Assembly: GCA_022712945.1 (NCBI GenBank)
Contig: JAFLJP010000097.1
Location: 1-54,170, forward strand
Direction of reading: 5' to 3'
DNA: 54,170 nt
DNA from: Gammaproteobacteria bacterium
Lineage (GTDB): Bacteria > Pseudomonadota > Gammaproteobacteria > RBG-16-57-12
The notes beneath the pieces were generated by a model, which did no database searches, had not been told where the DNA came from, and worked only from the letters and a program-made list of their open reading frames with translations. This document shows positions 35,914 to 44,053 of the stretch, one piece after another. A program made the position numbers and the translations under genes. The number at the start of each line of letters is the position of its first letter. Positions within the stretch are counted from its first letter, which is position 1.

Positions 35914-36645
35914 GTGGACCAAGCAGAATTGGAGCTTCAACTCGAAGTATGGAAAGACCTTGCCATCAGTAATCAGGTTTTAATGAGAACCGCAACCGAT
36001 GCGTTAAAGCTCGATCCAGAATGCAGCACAGAAGAACTAAAAGAAGCACTCGACAACGCCATCAAGCGTTCACTTGATGCCGACGCAACGGTTGACGATG
36101 CACAAAAGAAAGCACAACAGGCGATTGCCATTATGGAAGAGAAGATAGCCGCCAGTGAAAAAGCGCAGGCTATCTCTGAGGCTATCGTATCGGAAACACT
36201 CGAAGCACAAAAACTCTCTGAGCAACAGATGACTATTGAGCGTGACAGTCATATAAAAGAGATGAAAAAGGGTAAAAAGCAGGTTGCCGATACCGAAAAG
36301 GCACTCAAGGCGATTAATAAAGCCCTTGCTGACACACCAGAAAATGTGATGAAAAAACTCCGTACACTTAAGAAGCAAAAAAGTGACGAAGCCGCCGCAT
36401 GTAAACTGGCTGAAAATAGTGTCCGCACACTGAAAAAAGAGAAAACCAAGCTGGAGCAAGATCTCAAAGCGTCAGAAGAGAAAGAGACTGCCTTGGTAGA
36501 ACAGTATCGTGAACTGCACAAGCTGTGCGAAGAGCTGCATGGACAACTCAAGCCACTGGTTGATGATGAGAGCACCCTGCCCACCATCCCAGCACTTGAC
36601 GAAGAGATGTTGAACGGTAATGATTCCGAAGCTGACAAGAAGTAA
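35914..36645 (+). CDS. Cytoplasmic coiled-coil protein of unknown function
   Basis: The 243-residue protein is predicted to be almost wholly coiled coil: AQKKAQQAIAIMEEKIAASE, MTIERDSHIKEMKKGKKQ and LKKEKTKLEQDLKASEEKE. It has no signal peptide, membrane helix or catalytic motif. The start is a GTG with AGGAG ten bases upstream. It stands alone between a MITE and a convergent hemerythrin-GGDEF gene. I do not recognise the family; proteins of this kind often act as structural or scaffold factors, but nothing here identifies a partner. Confidence 0.7.
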   Translation: MDQAELELQLEVWKDLAISNQVLMRTATDALKLDPECSTEELKEALDNAIKRSLDADATVDDAQKKAQQAIAIMEEKIAASEKAQAISEAIVSETLEAQKLSEQQMTIERDSHIKEMKKGKKQVADTEKALKAINKALADTPENVMKKLRTLKKQKSDEAAACKLAENSVRTLKKEKTKLEQDLKASEEKETALVEQYRELHKLCEELHGQLKPLVDDESTLPTIPALDEEMLNGNDSEADKK

Positions 36646-36671
36646 TCATCCTCTCTAATTTCGCGTCGATT

Positions 36672-36691
36672 GGGGCAGATTTATCTGCCCC
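36672..36691 (+). terminator. Hairpin after the coiled-coil gene
   Basis: GGGGCAGAT and ATCTGCCCC form a strong nine-pair stem in the 103-base gap between convergent genes. The following sequence is AT-rich but lacks a clean T-run, so it may be a weak two-way terminator. Confidence 0.45.
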
Positions 36692-36748
36692 TAAATGCAA
36701 AAAAATATTTTGCTAACTTAATAACCTCAGAATTCAGTTGGTAACCCA

Positions 36749-38950
36749 TTAACCTGCTTCAAAAATCACACTCCGGTTTCTGCCCGAGTTTTTGGCTTGG
36801 TACAATGCCGAGTCAGCATCTGCAAGAACATTACCGATCTCTTTTTGATGCCGTTTAGACCACGCCACAATACCAATACTAATGGTGACCTGGGCCTTGT
36901 AACCATTGACAAAAACCTGTAACTCACTGACTTCAACACGTATCCGTTCAGCCAATTCATATGCCTGTTTAGGATTGGTTTCTGGCATCAAAATCGCGAA
37001 CTCCTCCCCTCCTAAGCGCGCAACCACATCAATTTCACGAACACGACTAAGACAGGCGGCAGAAAATGCTTTGAGAATGAGGTCTCCCCCCGCATGACCA
37101 TACATATCATTTATCTTTTTAAAGTGATCAAGATCGATCATCATCAGGGAAAAGGGTCTGCCGTAACGCCACGCCATATCAAGCTCATATTGAGCGCGTT
37201 TATTAAATTCGCGCCGGTTAAGCACCCCCGTTAAGGGGTCTATGGATGCCAGCGCTCTGAAATGCTCCCGCTCCTGTATTTTGACCTTGAGATTAAAATC
37301 CTGTCGCCGGGAGTGCAGTGTTTCAGCAATATCGGCTCGTAGCAGGTTGATACGGCAAGTTTCATAGGCATCGACCATCTCACCCAGCTCATCTTTTGCA
37401 AATTTATTAATAAAACGAAAATCTCTAAAACCCTGCGCAAGGCGTTTCATTGCTTTGGTAATGCGGTGCACTGGGGAAATAATACTATAGGTCAGTAACC
37501 ATGATGAAAACGAGGTAAGCATCAGAATAATGAATAATCCGATAGTGCTGTAATTGAGCTTTGTTTGTAATGTTTGAATATTATGGTTAACGTCAAATTC
37601 AATATCCAAAAATAGCTGATCCGCAAGCGATTTCAACTGGCTCAACTTGATTGACATCACCTCAAACCACTGCTGACTGTTTAAGTTTGTTAATTGGTCT
37701 CGTGCTGCCGCTTGATATATTTTTGACTGATAGGCTTGCGCTGCCTCTTCGGCTTCGCCCCGGTATAGTGAGAGCCATTGCTGTTTTTGTTGAACTGTTA
37801 ACAGCTGTTCAATCGAATGGAGAATGCCACGTTGTTCACTAATCAAACGGAAAAAATCATCATGATTTTGGGGGGTAAGGCGGCCTGATTCAATCACGTC
37901 AACCCCTAAAAAACTCTGCTTTCCCCCGGCTTCATTGAGGTGCAAAACCAAAGTATAAGCCGCAATATTCAAGACAATATCAGACCTCAATTTAAGCGGT
38001 TTTGTGGTATTTGGAAGATTGAGTAGGGTGGTGATTAGCCGTGTATAAAACAGCTGAGACTCATGCAAAGAACTCTTTTTTTGGTCAATATCACCACGCT
38101 GTTGTTTCAGATTTGAGAGATTCTCCCGCAAATGGTCAACATACGATAAAACATCACCTTGGGTGGTGTTGTATCGGCTATGCATTGCCTGGTCAAACTG
38201 AGCAATATGACGATCACTAAGTATTCGCTGTGCCGCGAGTGCAGCCAAATACCGCTGATAATCAGAACCAATATACCCCACAGACAAGCCTCGCTCCGCC
38301 TGCAAGCTGTAAGTAAGGGTATTGATCGTTTGCATCACCTCATTTTGCGACAGAAGAGATTTCATATTATTCAGCTGCTGATAGCCTGAAAAAAGCATAA
38401 AACTGCCCAACAACAAAATACCGCCAATCGGCAGCAGTGAGGCCAACAAGATGCGTTTCCTAAGGGGGACTTCACTCCCCAGCCATGCGGAAAGACGCTT
38501 TAATCCTGTCAGTTTTTTAGTTTGGTAATCACTTAACCCACGCTCATAAGCTGGTAACGAAAAGCACATATCTTCGATAAGAATGTGATTGGTTAACCAA
38601 TTAAAGAGAAACAGATTAACCTCTTCGGCAATGCTGGCAGAGTAGTTCTCCATAAGCATGGCTTTAAATTCGGATATTTTTTTTGTAAAGTTTTGATGTT
38701 GTTTCTTGTGGGGTTCCAGGCGGGCGTAGTTGAATTTAGCCATCAACGCCTCTTCCCTTGAGAAGTGTTTTTTTACATATATTTCAAGACGTTCAAATAT
38801 TTCTAAAACAATTTCATCGGTATTATCACTATCAATGGCGTCTGATAATTCAGCCACCATGGCAATCAGCATTTTGTGTTCGTTATCGATTGCATCGATA
38901 CCGACACTCATACCGCTAACCCACTCCAAGCGACGCTTCCTACTATACAT
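36749..38950 (-). CDS. Bacteriohemerythrin - NIT - GGDEF diguanylate cyclase
   Basis: Domains in order: hemerythrin (about 10-135) with the iron ligands IDNEHKML, HFSREEALM, HKKQHQNF and NHILIEDMCF; membrane helix (168-188); a periplasmic NIT-type nitrate/nitrite sensing helix bundle (195-450); a second helix (469-491); HAMP; and GGDEF (565-730) with ARLGGEEFAILMPE and an intact inhibitory site REID. It should make c-di-GMP in response to oxygen and possibly nitrate. The ATG at 38950 gives the usual hemerythrin start MYSRKRRLEWVSG and lies 16 bases after a TATAAT (38966-38971). In-frame ATGs at 38992 and 39010 are possible, but the last touches the upstream terminator. Confidence 0.85.
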   Translation of the reverse strand: MYSRKRRLEWVSGMSVGIDAIDNEHKMLIAMVAELSDAIDSDNTDEIVLEIFERLEIYVKKHFSREEALMAKFNYARLEPHKKQHQNFTKKISEFKAMLMENYSASIAEEVNLFLFNWLTNHILIEDMCFSLPAYERGLSDYQTKKLTGLKRLSAWLGSEVPLRKRILLASLLPIGGILLLGSFMLFSGYQQLNNMKSLLSQNEVMQTINTLTYSLQAERGLSVGYIGSDYQRYLAALAAQRILSDRHIAQFDQAMHSRYNTTQGDVLSYVDHLRENLSNLKQQRGDIDQKKSSLHESQLFYTRLITTLLNLPNTTKPLKLRSDIVLNIAAYTLVLHLNEAGGKQSFLGVDVIESGRLTPQNHDDFFRLISEQRGILHSIEQLLTVQQKQQWLSLYRGEAEEAAQAYQSKIYQAAARDQLTNLNSQQWFEVMSIKLSQLKSLADQLFLDIEFDVNHNIQTLQTKLNYSTIGLFIILMLTSFSSWLLTYSIISPVHRITKAMKRLAQGFRDFRFINKFAKDELGEMVDAYETCRINLLRADIAETLHSRRQDFNLKVKIQEREHFRALASIDPLTGVLNRREFNKRAQYELDMAWRYGRPFSLMMIDLDHFKKINDMYGHAGGDLILKAFSAACLSRVREIDVVARLGGEEFAILMPETNPKQAYELAERIRVEVSELQVFVNGYKAQVTISIGIVAWSKRHQKEIGNVLADADSALYQAKNSGRNRSVIFEAG

Positions 38951-39010
38951 AGTAGAAAAGTATAGATTATAAGCGGACTTTTTACGAAACATTGAGGATA
39001 GAAATGGCAT

Positions 39011-39036
39011 AAAAAAACCCAGCCAAGTGCTGGGTT
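39011..39036 (-). terminator. Rho-independent terminator after the cytochrome c peroxidase
   Basis: On the minus strand AACCCAGC pairs with GCTGGGTT around a five-base loop, followed by seven T. It ends the peroxidase transcript 26 bases after its stop, and the T-run leads straight into an ATG at 39010, which argues against that codon being used for translation. Confidence 0.85.
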
Positions 39037-39061
39037 TTAATAGTGATAGAACGGGCGAGGG

Positions 39062-40075
39062 TTATTTTATACTACCAACCAAGCTTTCACCCGCAATGCC
39101 TGGCAACCGAGGCATGGTTTGTACCGGGAACTCTCCAGTCAGAGTGTTCAAAAAGGCAACAATTTCCTCTATTTCACTCTCACTTAGAGTCACATCTAAC
39201 TGAGTAACTGCCATCACCTGTACCGTTTCATTCAGCGTTTTAACAACACCATTATGGAAATAGGGTGCGGTGACTGCAATATTGCGCAAGCTGGGAACCC
39301 GCCAGGTATTGGTGTCGGCACTATCCTTGGTCACTTCGTAGCGACCCTTGTCCTCATCCAAGTTGTATTGGCGGGTGTACTTGCTCTCAAAGAGGGGAAA
39401 CTTCTGATAAAACCCCTCACCCATTGTCATTTCAGGGCCCGCAAAATTGATACCTGAATGGCAGTTGGTACAGCCGATTTTTTCAAAACGCGCCATACCC
39501 TTAACTGCTTGATCACTCATAGCCATGTTGTCACCATTAACATAACGATCAAAGGGGCTATTCACTGTCACCAAGGTGCGCTCATAAGCAGCAATAGCTT
39601 TCGCCATATTGTCGTAAGAGAGCTGACCAAAAATGGCGTCAAACTGGGTTTTGTAACCGGGAATACTGCTCAAGCGCTCTTCCACTGCCTGCTCAGAAGG
39701 CATTCCCATTTCAATCGGATTCAGTGGTGGCCCCTTTGCCTGATCCTCCAGTGTTGCGGCACGGCCATCCCAAAACTGGACACTCAACAGGGCCGCATTC
39801 CATACTGTTGGTGCATTACGCCCTCCCCGCTGGCCATTGATACCAACCGAAGTGGGACGATCATCCGCACCGCCAGCCATTACATTGTGGCAAGAGTTGC
39901 ACGATACCGTACCGTCTAAAGAGAGCCGGGGGTCAAAATACAGCTGCTTACCCAGCTCAATTTTAGCGGCACTCATCGGATTATCCGCAGGCACCGGGAC
40001 AATGTTCGGTATCGGCTCCAGAGCCTGTGCAGTACTGGTGGCCAAAATGGCAAGTGCCAATATCAGTTTTTTCAT
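39062..40075 (-). CDS. Di-haem cytochrome c peroxidase
   Basis: This periplasmic enzyme reduces hydrogen peroxide with electrons from cytochrome c. The 337 residues start with a signal peptide (MKKLILALAILATSTAQA) and contain two haem c sites, CNSCH at 59-63 and CTNCH near residue 205. The MauG/CcpA pattern GKQLYFDPRLSLDGTVSC and WRVPSLRNIAVTAPYFHNG is conserved. An AGGAGAG ribosome site precedes the ATG. It is divergent from oxyR with 101 bases between, which suggests control by OxyR. Confidence 0.93.
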   Translation of the reverse strand: MKKLILALAILATSTAQALEPIPNIVPVPADNPMSAAKIELGKQLYFDPRLSLDGTVSCNSCHNVMAGGADDRPTSVGINGQRGGRNAPTVWNAALLSVQFWDGRAATLEDQAKGPPLNPIEMGMPSEQAVEERLSSIPGYKTQFDAIFGQLSYDNMAKAIAAYERTLVTVNSPFDRYVNGDNMAMSDQAVKGMARFEKIGCTNCHSGINFAGPEMTMGEGFYQKFPLFESKYTRQYNLDEDKGRYEVTKDSADTNTWRVPSLRNIAVTAPYFHNGVVKTLNETVQVMAVTQLDVTLSESEIEEIVAFLNTLTGEFPVQTMPRLPGIAGESLVGSIK

Positions 40076-40176
40076 CGATCTCTCCTAGTGAGGCAATTAA
40101 TATGGACTCAGTCTAAAAAAAATACTAAAGTAGATCCAATGAATTAATTAGCTAACTGTGATTGAAAATATCGATT
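40076..40176. promoter_or_regulatory. Divergent ccp-oxyR control region
   Basis: This AT-rich 101-base region separates the divergent peroxidase and oxyR genes and must hold both promoters. I cannot pick out a convincing OxyR site by eye; the assignment rests on layout. Confidence 0.5.
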
Positions 40177-41076
40177 ATGAATTTACCGACCCTACGCCAA
40201 CTGCAATATTTCCTCGCCGTTGTTGAGCTGAAACATTTTGGCCAGGCCGCTGAACGTTGTTTTGTCAGCCAGTCGACCCTGAGTTCCGGCATACAGGAGT
40301 TAGAGGCCGTGTTAGGCGGTGCTCTGTTTGAGCGCAATAAACGTAAAGTAATGATCACACCGCTGGGTTATAGCATGAAACCCAAAGCCGAACAGGTAGT
40401 TGAACAAGCGAGTGACATGGTAAAAATAAGCAAAGGTGTGCTGGGCACGCTGGTGGGGCAACTGCGACTTGGCATAATCCCAACTGTCGGGCCATTTTTA
40501 CTACCCAAGGTGTTGCCGGAGATACGTAAGCGCTTTACAGACTTAAAGTTATTACTAGCAGAGAGGCAAAGTGTATCGTTGCTGGAACAGCTCAATAATG
40601 GTCAAATTGACTGCGCCATTATGGCTTTGCCATACGATTTAAAAGGGTTGGAATACGCACTCATCTGCGAAGAAAATTTTTGTATCGCCCTGCCACCCGG
40701 TCACCCGCTGGCGAAGAGTGACGAAGCGATGTCATCCGACCAGCTTCCCAGCGATGAAATCATGTTATTGGAAGAGGGGCACTGTTTGCGCGATCACGCC
40801 ATAGCGGCTTGCCATTGGCAATCATCACACCAACGCACCACCGTGCAAGGCACCAGCCTGTATACGATGATAGAGATGGTTGCAGGTGGCCAAGGGATTA
40901 CCCTTCTCCCCGCCATGGCAGCAAAAAGTGTATTGGTGGAGCAGAGCAGCATACATCTTCGCCCCTTATCGGAGCCTGGACCACACCGGCAAATCGCCCT
41001 GGTCTGGCGTCCTACCTATTCCCGCAAAGAGGACCTGCAAGCACTGGTCGCCTGTATGCGTGAATGCTTGGCCTGA
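40177..41076 (+). CDS. oxyR: Hydrogen peroxide-sensing LysR regulator OxyR
   Basis: The 299-residue LysR-type regulator has the winged helix LRQLQYFLAVVELKHFGQAA with SQSTLSSGIQELE, and the OxyR-specific redox pair in GHCLRDHAIAAC, Cys203 and Cys212, spaced nine apart as C199 and C208 of E. coli. Disulfide formation there switches on antioxidant genes. The ATG at 40177 is used; a TTG at 40162 is in frame but unneeded. The divergent cytochrome c peroxidase is the probable local target. Confidence 0.92.
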   Translation: MNLPTLRQLQYFLAVVELKHFGQAAERCFVSQSTLSSGIQELEAVLGGALFERNKRKVMITPLGYSMKPKAEQVVEQASDMVKISKGVLGTLVGQLRLGIIPTVGPFLLPKVLPEIRKRFTDLKLLLAERQSVSLLEQLNNGQIDCAIMALPYDLKGLEYALICEENFCIALPPGHPLAKSDEAMSSDQLPSDEIMLLEEGHCLRDHAIAACHWQSSHQRTTVQGTSLYTMIEMVAGGQGITLLPAMAAKSVLVEQSSIHLRPLSEPGPHRQIALVWRPTYSRKEDLQALVACMRECLA

Positions 41077-41132
41077 AATAGTAAAGCCCTGAGGAAACTC
41101 AACACAAGTCATGACTGTTTTTTACCGAACGA

Positions 41133-41828
41133 TTACCAATCAACCGTTTGCTTTCCTTGCGTATGCAAATACTCATTGGCTGATGAAAAACAGCTCGACC
41201 CCAAAAAGGCGCTAAAATCCCGACCGGTTTTACTGGCACCCAACGGGCTGGGGTGAGAGGTTTTAATCACACAATGTTTAGTGCTATCAACCACCGAACA
41301 CACCTCATGAGCAAAACGCCCCCAAGCTAAAAACACCACCCCTTGCCTCTGCTCATTAATGTGCCGGATACAGGCATTGGTGAATTTCAACCATCCCTGC
41401 TTACTGTGGCTATTGGCCTCAGATGCCCTCACCGTTAAAGAGGCATTCAGTAACAGCACACCCTGTCTGGCCCAAGCCTCCAGATTACCCGAGCGAGGTG
41501 TATTAACAGCCAAATCCCGATGCAGCTCCTTATAAATGTTACGCAACGAAGGGGGGATCGCAACACCATCAGGCACACTAAAGCTTAAACCATGGGCCTG
41601 ACCCTCGCCGTGATAAGGGTCCTGCCCAACAATCACCACCTTAATCTCATCAAGCGGTGCACACAAAAAAGCATTAAACCACTGCTCTTTTGGCGGATAA
41701 ATTACCGCCCCGCTCTTCATCTCTGACTTTAAAAACTCACGCAACTTAACCATGTAGTCCTGCGAGAATTCATGTTCGAAATGCGCCTTCCAGGCAGAGT
41801 CCAGTTGATCAATGATTTTATTAGACAT
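41133..41828 (-). CDS. ung: Uracil-DNA glycosylase
   Basis: Ung excises uracil from DNA. The 231 residues contain VVIVGQDPYHGEGQAHGLSF with the catalytic aspartate, LLLNASLTVRASEANSH and the C-terminal HPSPLGASKTGRDFSAFLGS loop. The ATG at 41828 with GAGGTG upstream is preferred to a GTG at 41834. It is convergent with oxyR. Confidence 0.97.
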   Translation of the reverse strand: MSNKIIDQLDSAWKAHFEHEFSQDYMVKLREFLKSEMKSGAVIYPPKEQWFNAFLCAPLDEIKVVIVGQDPYHGEGQAHGLSFSVPDGVAIPPSLRNIYKELHRDLAVNTPRSGNLEAWARQGVLLLNASLTVRASEANSHSKQGWLKFTNACIRHINEQRQGVVFLAWGRFAHEVCSVVDSTKHCVIKTSHPSPLGASKTGRDFSAFLGSSCFSSANEYLHTQGKQTVDW

Positions 41829-42049
41829 GTTCACACCTCGTACAAATTACCCCAACTTTTCACCCACCGAGTCAGGTCGAACTGTTATCTCGCCATCATT
41901 GCGATTACTATTCGGGTTGTCAACAAAACAGAGCAGAGCAGCACCCAATGAGCAATACAAATTTTTCTTTATCAATAGAACACAGATGGCACTGGCATGC
42001 ATCCACATCCTTCGATATACTTTTTTTAATTGAATCTACTTGAGCCAAC

Positions 42050-42475
42050 GTGAACAGAGCACCCTATCGTTACATGCTGTTGTTTTTCATGGTCACTGCC
42101 CTTCTCAGTATGCAGTGGTCAACAGTGCATATTCACCCGGCTCAACATCACGACCATGATAGCGTTCACCACCAGCACCCCGTTGAGGCCCACAGCCACC
42201 AGCTCACTGAGCACCAAGCATCGAACCATCACGCTGATCTCATCGACAGCGCATCACACAGCAGTGAAAAAAGTGTGGTATCACTGGCGCATGAGTGCCA
42301 CAGCAGCAAAGAGTATAAACACAGCCCCCCTGATAGTACGGCACACCATTCGGGCTTTGCCAATACCCTGCAAACTCAGCCCCAACATCTTGAATTTTTG
42401 CTATATATCAACAGCTCCCCCCTCTCTCCTCCTCGAATAACAGATCAACCCCGCGCACCTCCTGCACTGACGTAA
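42050..42475 (+). CDS. Histidine-rich exported protein
   Basis: The 141-residue protein begins with a signal-like segment (MLLFFMVTALLSMQWSTV) and is then dominated by histidine: HIHPAQHHDHDSVHHQHPVE, then AHSHQLTEHQASNHH. Such stretches bind Ni, Zn, Co or Cu. I recognise no named family. A GTG start with a nearby ATG at 42074 leaves the exact N-terminus open. It is the first of four co-directional genes rich in His and Asp (42050-43900), so a periplasmic metal-buffering role is likely, though which metal cannot be told. Confidence 0.6.
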   Translation: MNRAPYRYMLLFFMVTALLSMQWSTVHIHPAQHHDHDSVHHQHPVEAHSHQLTEHQASNHHADLIDSASHSSEKSVVSLAHECHSSKEYKHSPPDSTAHHSGFANTLQTQPQHLEFLLYINSSPLSPPRITDQPRAPPALT

Positions 42476-42501
42476 TTCTTTCTCAAAATATCGAGTCAAT
42501 G

Positions 42502-42523
42502 AGGGTATATCTAGGGTATACCT
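42502..42523 (+). promoter_or_regulatory. Tandem AGGGTATAYCT repeat, probable operator
   Basis: AGGGTATATCT and AGGGTATACCT follow each other without a gap, and together GGTATA..TATACC makes an imperfect palindrome. They stand about 45 bases before the HupE-like start. The 11-base period places both on one face of DNA, typical of a regulator site; a metal-responsive repressor is the natural guess. Confidence 0.5.
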
Positions 42524-42568
42524 TGCGTTGGCTCTGCGAGCATTAAACTTAAAAAACAGAGAGGCTTT

Positions 42569-43369
42569 ATGTCCCCCTTATTAAAATCATCACGCTGGCT
42601 ATTAGCCATCGTCGCCCTGCTTATTGTTAACCAGGTTTTTGGGCACGGTATGTCTGAGGCGGAAAAGCAGTCCATTATCGAAGGTGGTAATTGGCGTTAC
42701 CTGTGGATTGGTGCCACTCATATGCTCTCGGGCTATGATCATCTGCTGTTTGTGTTTGGCATCATCTTTTTCTTAACCCGCTTCAGAGATATTGTTAAAT
42801 ACATTACCGCATTCACCCTCGGACACAGTGCGACGCTGATTATCGCTACCTTTAATGGTATTCAGGTTAACTACTTCCTGATTGATGCGATTATTGCCCT
42901 GAGTGTCTGTTACATCGCCTTTGCTAATCTAGATGGCTTTCGAAAGCACCTTGATATTCGCCCGCCTAATCTGCTGGTGATGATTATTGTGCTGGGTTTA
43001 ATTCATGGCTTGGGGTTGTCGACACGGCTACAACAGCTACCACTCAGTGAAGAGCAGTTGTTGATGAATATTATTTCGTTCAATATTGGCATCGAACTGG
43101 GGCAAATCTTCGCCCTGGCTATTATGCTGTTGCTATTGGCGGGCTGGCGCAAGGCGGCCTCATTCACCACCTTCAGTAGAATATCTAACTTTGGGCTGAT
43201 CTTTGCCGGACTGTATCTCTTTCTCGGGCAGATGCACGGCTACTCCCATACCACCACTCCGGATGAGTTTGGTTTCAGTGCAGACAACCACGCCCATGAG
43301 CATATTAAAATGGATGAGCAACGTGCCGCACAAATGAAAAAAGAGAGCCATCATGAATCACTTGATTAA
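42569..43369 (+). CDS. HupE/UreJ-like membrane protein
   Basis: The 266-residue protein is a polytopic inner-membrane protein of the HupE/UreJ_2 type. It has an N-terminal signal-like helix, the motif HMLSGYDHLLFVFGIIFFL, FTLGHSATLIIATFNGI and GLIHGLGLSTRL, with histidines placed inside helices as in nickel or cobalt permeases. The C-terminal tail is again histidine-rich (NHAHEHIKMD). HupE proteins are linked to metal uptake. GAGAGGC stands before the ATG. It lies downstream of the tandem operator and heads the lipoprotein and DUF6488 genes. Confidence 0.8.
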   Translation: MSPLLKSSRWLLAIVALLIVNQVFGHGMSEAEKQSIIEGGNWRYLWIGATHMLSGYDHLLFVFGIIFFLTRFRDIVKYITAFTLGHSATLIIATFNGIQVNYFLIDAIIALSVCYIAFANLDGFRKHLDIRPPNLLVMIIVLGLIHGLGLSTRLQQLPLSEEQLLMNIISFNIGIELGQIFALAIMLLLLAGWRKAASFTTFSRISNFGLIFAGLYLFLGQMHGYSHTTTPDEFGFSADNHAHEHIKMDEQRAAQMKKESHHESLD

Positions 43370-43379
43370 GGACATTACG

Positions 43380-43526
43380 ATGAAAAAAATATTGTTAACA
43401 CTGGTAACGGGCATTATGTTTATTTCAATCTCAGCCTGTTCTGACCACCACAGCCACGATGATGATTCTCACAGCCATGATGAAGCCCCCACTCATCATG
43501 AGAGCATCGACTCACCATCCAATTGA
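43380..43526 (+). CDS. Tiny histidine-rich lipoprotein (48 residues)
   Basis: The frame starts ten bases after the HupE-like stop and encodes a lipoprotein signal, MKKILLTLVTGIMFISISAC, with the cysteine at position 20. The short mature part, SDHHSHDDDSHSHDEAPTHH, is nearly all metal-binding residues. It is too small to have been noticed easily and fits the metal theme of the operon. Being only 28 residues after lipidation, it may act as a membrane-tethered metal sponge. Confidence 0.65.
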   Translation: MKKILLTLVTGIMFISISACSDHHSHDDDSHSHDEAPTHHESIDSPSN

Positions 43527-43543
43527 TCAACCCAGGAGTATTT

Positions 43544-43900
43544 ATGTTAAAGCCAACCCTTTTGTTATTTATCTCATTACTGCTCTTTTCCGGCTCCACT
43601 GTCGCCGGGGAGGGTCATGAACATGATCGCGATGGTGGCCATTCACATGGTGAAATCAGCAGTGGAAAAGTGACAGAAAAAGCACTCGCCAAAGTGCAGC
43701 AACTGGTGAGCAAGGGAAAGGTTGAAGCCAGCTGGGCTGAAGTTAAAGCCAGTCAGGTTGAACAAAAAACGTATGGAAAAAGCCCCGAGTGGGTGGTCAC
43801 TTTTAACAACGACAAGGCAACGGATGCGAGCAAACGTTCGCTCTATCTCTTTTTTAGCCTGAGTGGTCACTATATCGCCGCAAATCACACCGGAGAGTAA
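43544..43900 (+). CDS. DUF6488-like periplasmic protein
   Basis: The 118-residue product has a signal peptide (MLKPTLLLFISLLLFSGSTVA) followed by a short histidine-rich stretch, GEGHEHDRDGGHSHG, and a compact domain ending YGKSPEWVVTFNNDKATD and LYLFFSLSGHYIAANHTG. This matches the DUF6488 family as I remember it; function is unknown. AGGAG precedes the ATG. It is the last gene of the metal cluster and is followed by a strong hairpin. Confidence 0.7.
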   Translation: MLKPTLLLFISLLLFSGSTVAGEGHEHDRDGGHSHGEISSGKVTEKALAKVQQLVSKGKVEASWAEVKASQVEQKTYGKSPEWVVTFNNDKATDASKRSLYLFFSLSGHYIAANHTGE

Positions 43901-43909
43901 GCAACAAAG

Positions 43910-43931
43910 ACGCAGGGGAATCCCCCTGCGT
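43910..43931 (+). terminator. Hairpin after the metal cluster
   Basis: ACGCAGGGG and CCCCCTGCGT form a nine-pair stem with a three-base loop ten bases after the DUF6488 gene stop. A T-run is missing, so termination strength is uncertain, but the position fits the end of the operon. Confidence 0.55.
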
Positions 43932-44053
43932 TATCTCAGCACGAATCAAACTATGCGATACGTTATTCAAGGGGTTTGGAGGCCGAGGCTTCAGCCGGAA
44001 ACCTATTGAGGCAATAGATCCAATACGACCAGTACACATCGCACATCAACCAT

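Noticed and set aside
41086..41130. AGGAAACTCAACACAAGTCATGAC in the oxyR-ung gap resembling the AGGGAACCTCTGAACAAGTC terminus
   Set aside because: Similarity is partial and no matching second end lies nearby.
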